A stretch of 27,517 bases of DNA from Bacillota bacterium (GTDB taxonomy: Bacteria; Bacillota; Sulfobacillia; RBS10-35; JAJYVM01). A program made the position numbers and the translations under genes. Below are positions 1-11,404 of this stretch, in pieces. Below the pieces are notes generated by a model. The model was not told where the DNA came from. It ran no database searches and saw only the letters and a list, made by a program, of their open reading frames with translations. Location: positions 1 to 27,517 of the forward strand of contig JAJYVM010000004.1 of NCBI GenBank assembly GCA_021792015.1, read 5' to 3'. Position 1 is the first letter of the stretch. The number at the start of each line of letters is the position of its first letter.

Positions 1-219
1 CAGGGAGGCCAGGGCCGGCTCGCCGCCGAGGTCGGGCGCGACGCGGTTCGGATCGACGACGTCATAGCCGTGGCCGCTGCCCGCCGCGGCCGTGGCCAGC
101 GGCGAGAGGTACAGGTGGCTGATGCCGAGGCGATGCAGGTAGGGCACCAGGTTCTCGGCGTCCGCCAGGCTGACGCCGGCCCGCAGCTGCAGGCGGTAGG
201 TCGCGGTGGGCAGGCTCAT
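1..219 (-). CDS. treY: Malto-oligosyltrehalose synthase TreY, N-terminal part (cut by window edge)
   Basis: Seventy-three codons are visible, starting at an ATG whose first four bases (ATGA) overlap the stop of the GH57 gene upstream, so translation is probably coupled. The peptide opens SLPTATYRLQLRAGVSLADA and continues through LVPYLHRLGISHLYLSP to GSGHGYDVVDPNRVAPDLGG. These are the N-terminal GH13 signatures of TreY: the PxATYRLQ opening, the SHxYxSP segment and the HGYDVVDP motif. TreY isomerises the reducing-end glucose of a malto-oligosaccharide to an alpha,alpha-1,1-linked trehalosyl end, which TreZ (also in this operon) then releases as trehalose. Catalytic residues lie beyond the window and cannot be checked. 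Last visible gene of the minus-strand glucan operon. Confidence 0.93.
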   Translation of the reverse strand, partial: MSLPTATYRLQLRAGVSLADAENLVPYLHRLGISHLYLSPLATAAAGSGHGYDVVDPNRVAPDLGGEPALASL

Positions 220-2648
220 GCGCCCTCCCCGGCCACGCCGATGCGCTCCCCGAGCTCGGCGAAGCGGTGCAACCAGGTCTCAGCCGCGGCCTGCCCCGCG
301 GCCGCCTGGACGCGGATGTCGGCGGCGGCGCCGCCCAGGAGCCGGAAATACGCATCCTGCGCCGGCCACAGGTCGGTCGGGAACGGCATGGCGCCAGCCA
401 GCCCGGCAAGGTCGAACAGGGCGGCCAGCAGGTCCGGATCGCCGGGGTCCTGGACCAGGCGGGCGGCGGCGGCGGCCAGGCTGCGGCCCAGGACATACCC
501 GAGATGCTCGGCCCGCAGCGTGATCTGCAGGGCGTCGGCCTCCTCGAGCAGGCTCCGCACCCGGTCGCGGTCGGGCACGGCCTCGGCGAGGGCCCGCTCC
601 AGGTCCAGGTTGAGGATGACTGTGGCGGCGGCGTGCAGCGAGTCCGGCTGCGGCAGGCGGATGCTGCGCACGTACCGCATCAGGGAGGCATGGTCCTCGT
701 AGATGCGCCGCTGCGCGGCCTCCGCGTCGGCCAGCGCGGCGGCGAAGACGAGGTCGAGGATCTGGCGGCGGGCGTCCCGGAACAGCGACTGCAGCGAGTA
801 GGTGCGGCCGGCGAAGTATCGGTCGAGCCGGCGCAGCACCTCGGCGAGGTCGCCCCGGGCGAAGGCCTCCACGCTTCCCGCCCGGACCGTCTGGTAGGCC
901 TCCTCGCCGCCGTACGGGCGCACGCCCCCGCTGACGTGGTGGTCGCCAAGGTGCAGGAAGCCGTAGGTCATCGTCGCCGAGTCGCCCGTGACCTCCGAGG
1001 TGACGGCCAACCTGCCGACGGCCAGGCGCGCGCGGCCCGAGGCCATCTCCTGGTGATCGTGGGGATCGATGCCGTAGCAGTACACGCGCTCGGCGGGCGG
1101 GCCCGGCAGGAACAGCGACGAGATGGCCGTGTGGGCGACGACCGCCTCCAGGTCGACCATGGCCGGCCGTACCAGCCGCTCGTACACCCCGGCGCCGTCC
1201 CGGAATTCGGGGATGTTGCTGGGGGCCGCCCGCAGGCCGGCCAGGAAGGCGGGCTCGGTGTCCCGGCCAAGGACGCCGCGGGCCAGGTCGATGGCGCGGG
1301 CCGCGTACTGCAGGATCTGAACGGCCTCCGGGCCGGAGATCTCATCGAAGAACCAGCCGCAGCTGGTGTACATGAGCATGGCATGGCGCTGCAGCTCCAT
1401 GAGGCTCAGGGCGCGGACGCGGTCCGCCCCTTCGAGGGAGCCCCGGCCGTGCTCGGCCAGGAAGGCGTCCGTCCGCTCCGGGCTGCGGTCGAGGATGACG
1501 TCGATGTAGCCGTCGCGGGCCGCCCACGGGTCGTGGAAGAGCTCGGCGCCCACCCGCTCGAACGGTCCCGCCAGGTCGTCGCGCAACCGGTCGAGGGCCT
1601 GGCGCAGGGGCGCGCGCCAGGCCTGCGTCCACCCCGGGCGGTTGGTGGCGTGGCAGCCGCAGTCCGCCCGCCACCGCTCCAGGCCGTGGGCGCAGCTCCA
1701 CGACGTGGCCTCCGCGATCTCGACCTCATGGGTCGCGGGGTGATTGGCCAGGTATTCGCCGGGGGTGGTGAGTTGGCAGAGGCCCCGCTCCTCCAGGTGG
1801 CGGAGGGCGTAGGCCAGCGCCATCTCGCCGTAGCGGTGGTGGTGGCCGTAGCTCTCGCCGTCGGTGGCGATCGTGACCAGCTGCGGCCATGTGCGCCGGT
1901 CGTCGAAGCCGTCGAGCAGCCGGCGGGCGAAGCGCTCGCCGTCGTCCAGCAGTCCCTCGAAGGCGACGGCGTGCGAGATGGGGCCGTCGTAGAAGAAGGC
2001 GTGGAAGGGGCGCCCGGAGGGCAGGCGGACCCGGTACGCCATTGTCGGGTCGATGCCGCCGTCGCGCACCTCGTGCCAGTTGCGGCCTCCCCGGCGCCGC
2101 ACGCGCCGAGCCTGGTGGGGCGCGAGCAGCGTGAAGGCGATCCCCTGGTCGGCGAGGGCCTCCAGGGAGGGCAGGTCGACGGCCGTCTCCGGCAGCCACA
2201 TCCCCTCCGGCCGGCGCAGAAAGCGCGCCTCGAAGTCGCGGATGCCCCAGATCACCTGCGTCCGCCGGTCGCGGGCGTTGGCCAGGGGCAGGATCATGTG
2301 ACTGTATGCCTGGGCCATGGCCGCGCCGTGGCCGCCGAAGCGGCCGCGGCTCTCCACGTCGGCGGCGACCACGGAAGCGTGCACCTCGGGCGCCTGCGCC
2401 TGCAGCCACTCGAGGAGGGTCGGCCCGAAGTCGAAGCTCATGCGCGCGTAGTTGCTGACCACCGCGGCCAGGCGCCCGCCGGGACCGAGGATGCGGGCGC
2501 GGCCGTTCGGGGCGTAGCATTCGGCCGTGATGCGCTCGTTCCAGTCGTGATAGGGCGCCGCCGAGTCCTGGACCTCCACCGACTCCAGCCACGGATTCTC
2601 CCGCGGCGGCTGGTAGAAGTGGCCGTGCACGCAGACGTACCGCTCCAC
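216..2648 (-). CDS. GH57-family alpha-glucan-active protein with DUF3536 domain
   Basis: About 810 residues. The GTG start at 2648 lies just after the treZ stop (2651) and behind a GAGGAGGG ribosome site; longer reading would run into treZ. The N-terminus carries the GH57 motif HGHFYQPPREN (about residues 8-18), then PYHDWNERITAECYAPN, GMWLPETAVDL (the Glu of WLPE, about residue 153, is at the usual GH57 nucleophile position) and ATDGESYGHHH with the candidate acid/base Asp. The long C-terminal half is the DUF3536 type. Proteins of this architecture are usually annotated only as DUF3536 glycoside hydrolases and their reaction is not settled to my knowledge. Its place between treZ and treY, with a 4-base overlap into treY, implies work on the same glucan or malto-oligosaccharide pool (inference). 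No signal peptide, so cytoplasmic. Confidence 0.9.
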   Translation of the reverse strand: MERYVCVHGHFYQPPRENPWLESVEVQDSAAPYHDWNERITAECYAPNGRARILGPGGRLAAVVSNYARMSFDFGPTLLEWLQAQAPEVHASVVAADVESRGRFGGHGAAMAQAYSHMILPLANARDRRTQVIWGIRDFEARFLRRPEGMWLPETAVDLPSLEALADQGIAFTLLAPHQARRVRRRGGRNWHEVRDGGIDPTMAYRVRLPSGRPFHAFFYDGPISHAVAFEGLLDDGERFARRLLDGFDDRRTWPQLVTIATDGESYGHHHRYGEMALAYALRHLEERGLCQLTTPGEYLANHPATHEVEIAEATSWSCAHGLERWRADCGCHATNRPGWTQAWRAPLRQALDRLRDDLAGPFERVGAELFHDPWAARDGYIDVILDRSPERTDAFLAEHGRGSLEGADRVRALSLMELQRHAMLMYTSCGWFFDEISGPEAVQILQYAARAIDLARGVLGRDTEPAFLAGLRAAPSNIPEFRDGAGVYERLVRPAMVDLEAVVAHTAISSLFLPGPPAERVYCYGIDPHDHQEMASGRARLAVGRLAVTSEVTGDSATMTYGFLHLGDHHVSGGVRPYGGEEAYQTVRAGSVEAFARGDLAEVLRRLDRYFAGRTYSLQSLFRDARRQILDLVFAAALADAEAAQRRIYEDHASLMRYVRSIRLPQPDSLHAAATVILNLDLERALAEAVPDRDRVRSLLEEADALQITLRAEHLGYVLGRSLAAAAARLVQDPGDPDLLAALFDLAGLAGAMPFPTDLWPAQDAYFRLLGGAAADIRVQAAAGQAAAETWLHRFAELGERIGVAGEGA

Positions 2649-2650
2649 CC

Positions 2651-4450
2651 TCAGCCCTCCTCGCCCACGCGTGCGTAGACCGCGCACGAACGCGGGGCCA
2701 TGTCGAGCGCGCACGCGCCCGCCGATGCGACCTCCGCCGGCGCGGCCGCACCCGGGCCGCCCCAGCGGACATCCGCCGTGTCCAGCCGCCGCCGCCAGCG
2801 CCCGGCCGGGAGGTCAAGCGGCACGACCCCGCCGGAGCCGAAGTGGAGCGCGACGGCGTGACCGGCCCGCAGCACGAGCAGGGTGTCCGCGCCCACCTGC
2901 CGCACCCGCGCGGGTCCGCTGCCCAGCTCCCCCCGCAGGCGGATCAACTCGGCATACAGCCGGCGCACGCCGCGATCCCCCCCGCTGCCGCCGGCCGGTC
3001 GGCTCCGCGCGAAGGTGGCCTCCGCCTGGGGATCGGGCGGGACGGCGGCCCAGCCCGCGGCGGCGCACTCCCGCCGGCGCCCGTCCCGCACCGCCTCGGC
3101 AAGGGCCGGATCGCCGTGGCTGGTGAAATAGAGGAAGGGGGCCCGCTCGGCGTGCTCCTCACCCATGAAGAGCAGGGGGGTGAAGGGCGAAAGGAGCACC
3201 GCCGCCGCGGCCAGGCGCACGGCGTCGGGACCGACAAGCGAGCCCAGCCGCTCCCCGACGGCGCGGTTGCCGACCTGATCGTGATTCTGGGCGAACACGA
3301 CAAACTGGCGGGGGGCGCGGCCGGTGGGCGGCGCCCCGTGGCGGCGGCGCCGGTAGCGGCTGCGCTGGCCGGTGAAGGCGAAGCCATGGGCGTACGCCGC
3401 CGCCAGGCGGCGGAGATCGCCGAAGTCGGCGTAGTAGCCGTCCCGCTCGCCCGTCAGCAGGGCGTGGAGCGCATGGTGGAAGTCGTCGCTCCAGACGGCG
3501 TCCAGGCCGAGGCCGCCCTGGCTGGGCGGACGCAGCAGGCGGGGGTCGTTGGCGTCCGACTCGGCGATCAGCACGACCCGGCGCCCCGCCCGTGCCGCGG
3601 CCCGGCGCACCGCTGCGGCCAGCTCCGCCAAAAACGGGCGCGGGGAGCGGTCGAGGATGGCATGGACGGCGTCCAGGCGCAGGCCGTCGACGTGATACTC
3701 CCGCACCCAGTGCACGGCGCTCTCGCGAAAGAGGCGGCGCACCTCGTCGCTGTCGGGCCCGTCGAAGTTGAGGGCTGCACCCCACGGCGTGCGATAGGCC
3801 GCCATGAAGTAGGGGCCAAAGGCCGGCAGGTAGTTGCCCTCCGGGCCCAGGTGGTTGTACACGACATCCAGGACCACGGCCAGCCCGTGGCCGTGACAGG
3901 CATCCACCAGCCGGCACAGGCCCTCGGGGCCGCCGTAGCTGTCCTGGACCGCCAGGGGGTAGACCCCGTCGTAACCCCAGTTGCGGGCACCGGGGAACTG
4001 GGCGACGGGCATCAGCTCGAGCGCGGTCACGCCAAGGCGGACCAGGTCGGGCAGCCGCGGGATGATCGCGGCGAACGTGCCCTCGTCCGTGAAGGTGCCG
4101 ACGTGGCACTCGTACAGGATGAGCGCGCCAGGGTCGGGCCCGCGCCAGGTGCCGTCCCGCCACGCGTGGGCGGCGGGGTCGACCACGGCCGAGGGGCCGT
4201 GCACCCCCTCGGGCTGATGGCGCGAGGCAGGGTCCGGCAGCTCCTCGCGGCCGTCAAGCCGGTAGCGGTAGCGGGTGCCGGGCGCCACTCGGTCCGCCTC
4301 CGCGACATGATAGCCGCGCGGCGCCCGCCGCATGGGGACCATCCGCTCGCCGGGGCCGAGGAGGTGGACCTCCGCCCGGACGGCGCCGGGGGCCCAGAGC
4401 CGGAAGCGGCAGCGCCCATCGCCCAGGTAGCTCGCGCCAAGGCCCGTCAT
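2651..4450 (-). CDS. treZ: Malto-oligosyltrehalose trehalohydrolase TreZ
   Basis: About 599 residues, normal for TreZ. The ATG at 4450 sits in an ATGA overlap with the glgB stop, and the protein begins MTGLGASYLGDGRCRFRLWAP, an N-terminal beta-sandwich (CBM48-like) opening. The GH13 barrel follows with NWGYDGVYP, VVLDVVYNHLGPEGNY, GLRLDAVHAI (nucleophile Asp), VLIAESDAND (acid/base Glu) and FAQNHDQVGNRA (third catalytic Asp). The WGYDGVYP plus NHDQVGNRA combination is typical of TreZ rather than of branching enzymes. It hydrolyses the alpha-1,4 bond next to the trehalose end made by TreY, releasing trehalose in the cytoplasm. It is followed after only 2 bases by the GH57 gene. Intact, with nothing odd in the active-site motifs. 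Confidence 0.94.
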   Translation of the reverse strand: MTGLGASYLGDGRCRFRLWAPGAVRAEVHLLGPGERMVPMRRAPRGYHVAEADRVAPGTRYRYRLDGREELPDPASRHQPEGVHGPSAVVDPAAHAWRDGTWRGPDPGALILYECHVGTFTDEGTFAAIIPRLPDLVRLGVTALELMPVAQFPGARNWGYDGVYPLAVQDSYGGPEGLCRLVDACHGHGLAVVLDVVYNHLGPEGNYLPAFGPYFMAAYRTPWGAALNFDGPDSDEVRRLFRESAVHWVREYHVDGLRLDAVHAILDRSPRPFLAELAAAVRRAAARAGRRVVLIAESDANDPRLLRPPSQGGLGLDAVWSDDFHHALHALLTGERDGYYADFGDLRRLAAAYAHGFAFTGQRSRYRRRRHGAPPTGRAPRQFVVFAQNHDQVGNRAVGERLGSLVGPDAVRLAAAAVLLSPFTPLLFMGEEHAERAPFLYFTSHGDPALAEAVRDGRRRECAAAGWAAVPPDPQAEATFARSRPAGGSGGDRGVRRLYAELIRLRGELGSGPARVRQVGADTLLVLRAGHAVALHFGSGGVVPLDLPAGRWRRRLDTADVRWGGPGAAAPAEVASAGACALDMAPRSCAVYARVGEEG

Positions 4451-6327
4451 GGCCGGCCCAGGACGAGGGCAGCCAGGGGCGGCAGGGTGAGGTTGAGGGA
4501 GAGCGGCTGACCATGGCGGGGCAGGGGCGCCGCCTCCACGCGCCCGAGGTTGCCCTGGCCGCTGCCGCCGTACACGGTCGCGTCGCTGTTCAGCAACTCC
4601 ATCCAGGGCCCGCCGTGCGGGACGCCCACCCGGTAGTTCTGGCGCGGCACCGGCGTGAAGTTGAAGACAAAGAGCAGGGCGGCCCCGTCCGGTCCGCGCC
4701 GCAGGAAGGCAATGACGCTCTGATCCGCGTCGTCCATGCCGATCCACTGGGTGGCGGCGGGGTCGAAGTCCGTGGCGGGCAGCCAGGCGGTGCCGCGATA
4801 GAGGCGGTTGAGGTCGGCCACCCAGCGCTGGAGGCCCCGGTGGCCCGGATCCGCCAGCAGGTGCCAGTCCAGGCTGCGCTCGTGGCTCCACTCGCGGTCC
4901 TGGCCGAACTCGCCGCCCATGAAGATCAGCTTCTTGCCGGGCTGCGCATACTGCCAACCGAAGAGCAGGCGAAGGTTGGCGAGCTTCTGCCAGGGGTCGC
5001 CGGCCATCTTGCCGAGCAGCGAACCCTTGCCGTGCACCACCTCGTCGTGGGACAGCGGGAGCATGAAGTTTTCCGTGAAGGCATAGAGGCCGCGGAAGGT
5101 CAGCTGGTTATGACGGTGCTTGCGATAGACGGGATCCAGCGCCAGGAAGGCCAGGGTGTCGTGCATCCAGCCCATGTCCCACTTCATGCCGAAGCCGAGG
5201 CCCCCCGTGTAGGTCGGCCGCGACACCCCGGGCCAGGCCGTCGACTCCTCGGCGATCGTCTGAATCGCCGGCCCGTCGCGGTAGGCGTCCTCGTTGAACC
5301 GGCGCAGGAAGGCGATGGCCTCGAGGTTCTCGTGGCCGCCGTGCACGTTGGGGATCCAGGTGCCGGGCGGGCGCGAGTAGTCCAGGTAGAGCATGGAGGC
5401 CACGGCATCGACGCGCAGCCCGTCGGCGTGGTAGCGGTCCAGCCAGAAACGCGCGGAGCTGAGCAGGAAGGCGGCCACCTCGTGGCGCCCGATGTTGAAG
5501 ATGTAGCTGCCCCAGTCCGGGTGCTCGCCCTGGCGCGGGTCCGCGTGCTCGTAGAGGTGGCTGCCGTCGAAGAGGCCGAGCCCGTGGCCGTCGCGGGCGA
5601 AGTGCGAGGGCACCCAGTCCAATATCACCCCCAGCCCGCGCTGGTGCAGGTGGTCGACCATCGCCATGAAGTCCTGGGGCGTTCCGTAGCGGGAGGTGGG
5701 CGCGAAGTAGCCCGTCACCTGGTAGCCCCACGTGCCGTAGAAGGGATGCTCCATGACCGGCAGCAGCTCCACGTGCGTGAAGCCCATGTCCAGGACGTAG
5801 TCGGCCAGCTTGGGCGCCAGCTCCGCGTACGTGAGGGGGCGGTCGCCCTCCTCCGGCACACGCATCCACGAGCCCAGGTGAACCTCGTACACCGCCCAGG
5901 GCGCCGAGAGGGCGTTGGCCTCGGCACGGCGCGCCATCCAGGCGCCGTCGCCCCAGGCGTAGGTCAGGTCGGCCACGACGGAGGCCGTCTTGGGCGGTAC
6001 CTCCTGGGCAAAGCCCAGGGGATCCGTCTTCTCGGCCACCTCGCCGGAGGCCGCGACCACGCGGAACTTGTACAGCCCGCCCTGCCCCACGCCCGGGACG
6101 AAGCCCTCCCAGACCCCGGAGCTGGCCCGCGGCCGCAGGGCATCCCCCGACCAGCCGTTCCAATCGCCCATGACGGCCACCTCGCGGGCTCCGGGCGCCC
6201 ACACGGCAAAGTAGGTGCCATCCCGCAGCGGATGGGCGCCCATCTTCTCGTAGAGACGGTCGTGCGTACCCTCGCCCAGCAGGTGCAGGTCCAGATCGCC
6301 GAGCAGCGAGACATCGTAGCGAACCAT
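4447..6327 (-). CDS. glgB: 1,4-alpha-glucan branching enzyme GlgB (GH13)
   Basis: About 626 residues. I take the ATG at 6327 because GGAGG lies 8 bases upstream; an in-frame GTG at 6336 would overlap the malQ stop but would have its Shine-Dalgarno sequence abutting the start. Domains in order: an N-terminal CBM48 sandwich (GTYFAVWAPGAREVAVMGDWNGW), the catalytic barrel and a C-terminal beta domain. Signature segments are HVELLPVMEHPFYGTWGYQ, GVILDWVPSHF, GLRVDAVASMLYLDY (nucleophile), TIAEESTAWPGV (acid/base) and LPLSHDEVVHGKGSL (third acid). GlgB introduces alpha-1,6 branches into linear alpha-1,4-glucan. With GlgE upstream in the same operon, the likely substrate is the linear glucan that GlgE extends. 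The stop overlaps the treZ start by 4 bases. Confidence 0.96.
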   Translation of the reverse strand: MVRYDVSLLGDLDLHLLGEGTHDRLYEKMGAHPLRDGTYFAVWAPGAREVAVMGDWNGWSGDALRPRASSGVWEGFVPGVGQGGLYKFRVVAASGEVAEKTDPLGFAQEVPPKTASVVADLTYAWGDGAWMARRAEANALSAPWAVYEVHLGSWMRVPEEGDRPLTYAELAPKLADYVLDMGFTHVELLPVMEHPFYGTWGYQVTGYFAPTSRYGTPQDFMAMVDHLHQRGLGVILDWVPSHFARDGHGLGLFDGSHLYEHADPRQGEHPDWGSYIFNIGRHEVAAFLLSSARFWLDRYHADGLRVDAVASMLYLDYSRPPGTWIPNVHGGHENLEAIAFLRRFNEDAYRDGPAIQTIAEESTAWPGVSRPTYTGGLGFGMKWDMGWMHDTLAFLALDPVYRKHRHNQLTFRGLYAFTENFMLPLSHDEVVHGKGSLLGKMAGDPWQKLANLRLLFGWQYAQPGKKLIFMGGEFGQDREWSHERSLDWHLLADPGHRGLQRWVADLNRLYRGTAWLPATDFDPAATQWIGMDDADQSVIAFLRRGPDGAALLFVFNFTPVPRQNYRVGVPHGGPWMELLNSDATVYGGSGQGNLGRVEAAPLPRHGQPLSLNLTLPPLAALVLGRP

Positions 6328-6332
6328 CGTCG

Positions 6333-8230
6333 TCACCTCCGCAGCCCGTCCAGGCGCCGCAGGCTCGCGACGACCTGAGGCAGGCGGGTGAGTTCCGGCA
6401 GGCCGTGCCGGGCCGGCCGGGTCCAGTTGCCCGAGCGCGTGCCCGGGCGGTTCTGGGGCTCGGTCTCCAACCAGAGGTCCTCAAGGTTGACCATGACGAG
6501 GTCGGCCGGACTGGCCGCCAGCATGTCCAGGCACGCGGCGCGGGCGTCGGCAGCATCGACCGGCGCCACCCCGAGCCGGGCGGCCAGCTGGCCCCGCTCC
6601 GCCTCGCCGAGCGCCCCCCACCAGGCGGCGAAGGGCGGCGTGTCGTGCGTGTCAAGGCACGCCAGGCAGCCGGGCGGCACGGGGTCGGTGCGCGCGAACG
6701 GCAGCACGTACATCCGCAGCAGCCCGTGGCGGGCCATGGCGCGGCGCACGGCCTGCGGCACGGTACCGAGATCTTCGCCGACCAGGGCGGTGCCGTGCCT
6801 GGCCGCCTCCAGGGTGAGCACGGCGTACATCTCCTCCGCGGGGTAGCGCACGTAGACCCCGTCGCGCGCCGAGCCGCCCTGGGGGATCCAGAAGAGGCGG
6901 TGCAGGCCCATGACATGGTCGATCCGCAGGGCGGCGGCGTGCGCCATGACGTGGCGCAGGCAGGCCGCCAGGTAGCCGTAGCCCGTGGCCCGCATGCGCG
7001 CCGGGTGGGGCGGCGGGCTGCCCCAGTTCTGCCCGCCGGCGAAGAGCTGGTCCGGCGGGGCCCCGGTGCTGGCGCCGAGGGCGAAGCCATCCCCGTACCG
7101 CCACGTGTCGAAGCCCCGGGGGTGGACCCCGAGGGGCAGGTCCAGGTAGAGGTCGGGAAGCTCGGCGACCTGCTCCGCGGCGGCCCACTGGGCATAGAGG
7201 TGGTAGCCCTCCGCGGCCGCATCCCAGGCCCCGGCCGGGAGATCCCCCGCCCGTGCCGCCGCGGGCCAAGCGGGCCACGGCCGCCCCTGGGCCTCGCCGT
7301 AGGCGCGAAAGCGCGCGTACGCCACGGCCTCGGGGCGGGCCGCGGCCCAGGCGCACAGCGCGGCCTCCCGCGCGCCGTGGCAGGCCTGCGCCATCGCCGA
7401 GAGAACCCGCCGGCGCAGGGCGTATCCGGCGGCGTAGTCGATGCGGGGCGCCCGCCGCAGCCCGGCCAGCGCCCGCTCGCTCCCGGCCAGCATCCCCGGC
7501 GAGAACTCGGGCAAGGCCGGCACATCCACGTAAAGCTCGCTCCAGAGGAGCCGGGTGACCGGCGCATATGGGCTGGGGTCGTCGGGGAAGGTCGGGTGCA
7601 GGGGCAGCGTGCCCGCCAGACCACCGCCGAGGCCGGCCACGAACGACGCCAGGTCGGCCAGGTCACGGTAGCGCCCGGTGCCCCAGCCGCCCTCGCCGCG
7701 CAGGGCGTACAGCGGCACGAAGACGCCCCACCCGCGCCGGACCGGGGCCCGCCTGGGCGCCGCGATGACCCGGGCACCCGCCGTCCGGCCGCCCGCCTCG
7801 ACGTCCAGCCGGTGATAGCCCCAGGCCAGCGCGGAGGGCAGCCGCACGCGGCGGGCCACCCGCCGGCCGCCGGGGTCCGCGGCAACCACGGGGAGGTCGG
7901 CAAGCGGGCAATCCCACTCCCGCACCGCCGCGCCGTCCTCGGCGGCGAGGCGGAGATGCGCGGCTCCGGCCGCGGCTGCGGGCAGCCGCAGGTCAAGGTG
8001 GGCCGCGCCGCCCTCCCAGGACACGGCCACCGGCGGGCAGAGGCGGGCCCATGGCGCCTCCCGGGCCGCCGCCACGGCCTGCTCGAGCTGCGCGGGGCTC
8101 TCGGCGGGGACGCCGAGGCTGCCCAGCACCGCGCGCAGGCTCTCGTCGGCGGCCCGGTGCGGCCGGCCGTCGTTGCCGCGGTAGCCGGTCTGCACCCCGT
8201 GCAGCTGGGCGAGCTCGCGCAGGCGATCCG

Positions 8231-8234
<4 letters not shown>
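6333..8234 (-). CDS. malQ: 4-alpha-glucanotransferase (amylomaltase) MalQ, GH77
   Basis: About 633 residues; the ATG at 8234 overlaps the treS-mak stop (ATGA). The protein has an N-terminal region of about 150 residues before the GH77 barrel, as in the longer E. coli-type MalQ. Barrel motifs include GWGVFVPLYALRG, SPYAPVTRLLWSELYVD, ALRIDHVMGLHRLFWIP (nucleophile Asp in RIDH), ALVGEDLGTVP (acid/base Glu) and CLDTHDTPPFAAWW (third Asp). MalQ transfers malto-oligosaccharide units between alpha-1,4-glucans, releasing glucose and changing chain length. Inside an operon that makes maltose and maltose-1-phosphate it probably balances short primers or salvages short chains (inference). The catalytic motifs are intact. 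Confidence 0.92.
6336..6340 (-). promoter_or_regulatory. Ribosome binding site deciding the glgB start
   Basis: On the minus strand GGAGG lies 8 bases before ATG 6327 and directly abuts the alternative GTG at 6336. Normal spacing therefore favours the ATG and a 5-base gap after the malQ stop rather than a GTGA overlap. Confidence 0.6.
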
Positions 8235-11392
<3,158 letters not shown>

Positions 11393-11398
11393 GGGGAT

Positions 11399-11404
11399 CC
11401 CCCT
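11399..11404 (-). promoter_or_regulatory. Ribosome binding site deciding the treS-mak start
   Basis: Minus-strand AGGGGG lies 6 bases before GTG 11392 and partly inside the glgE TAG stop codon. It supports the GTG over the ATG at 11425, which would place 11 extra residues ahead of the conserved DPLWYKDAVIYE opening. Confidence 0.55.

Noticed and set aside
267..2678. Plus-strand open frame of about 800 codons opposite the GH57 gene
   Set aside because: Its codons mirror the third positions of the minus-strand gene and its product is a Gly/Val/Arg/Gln-rich sequence with no family motifs. Long antisense frames without stops are expected in very GC-rich genes.
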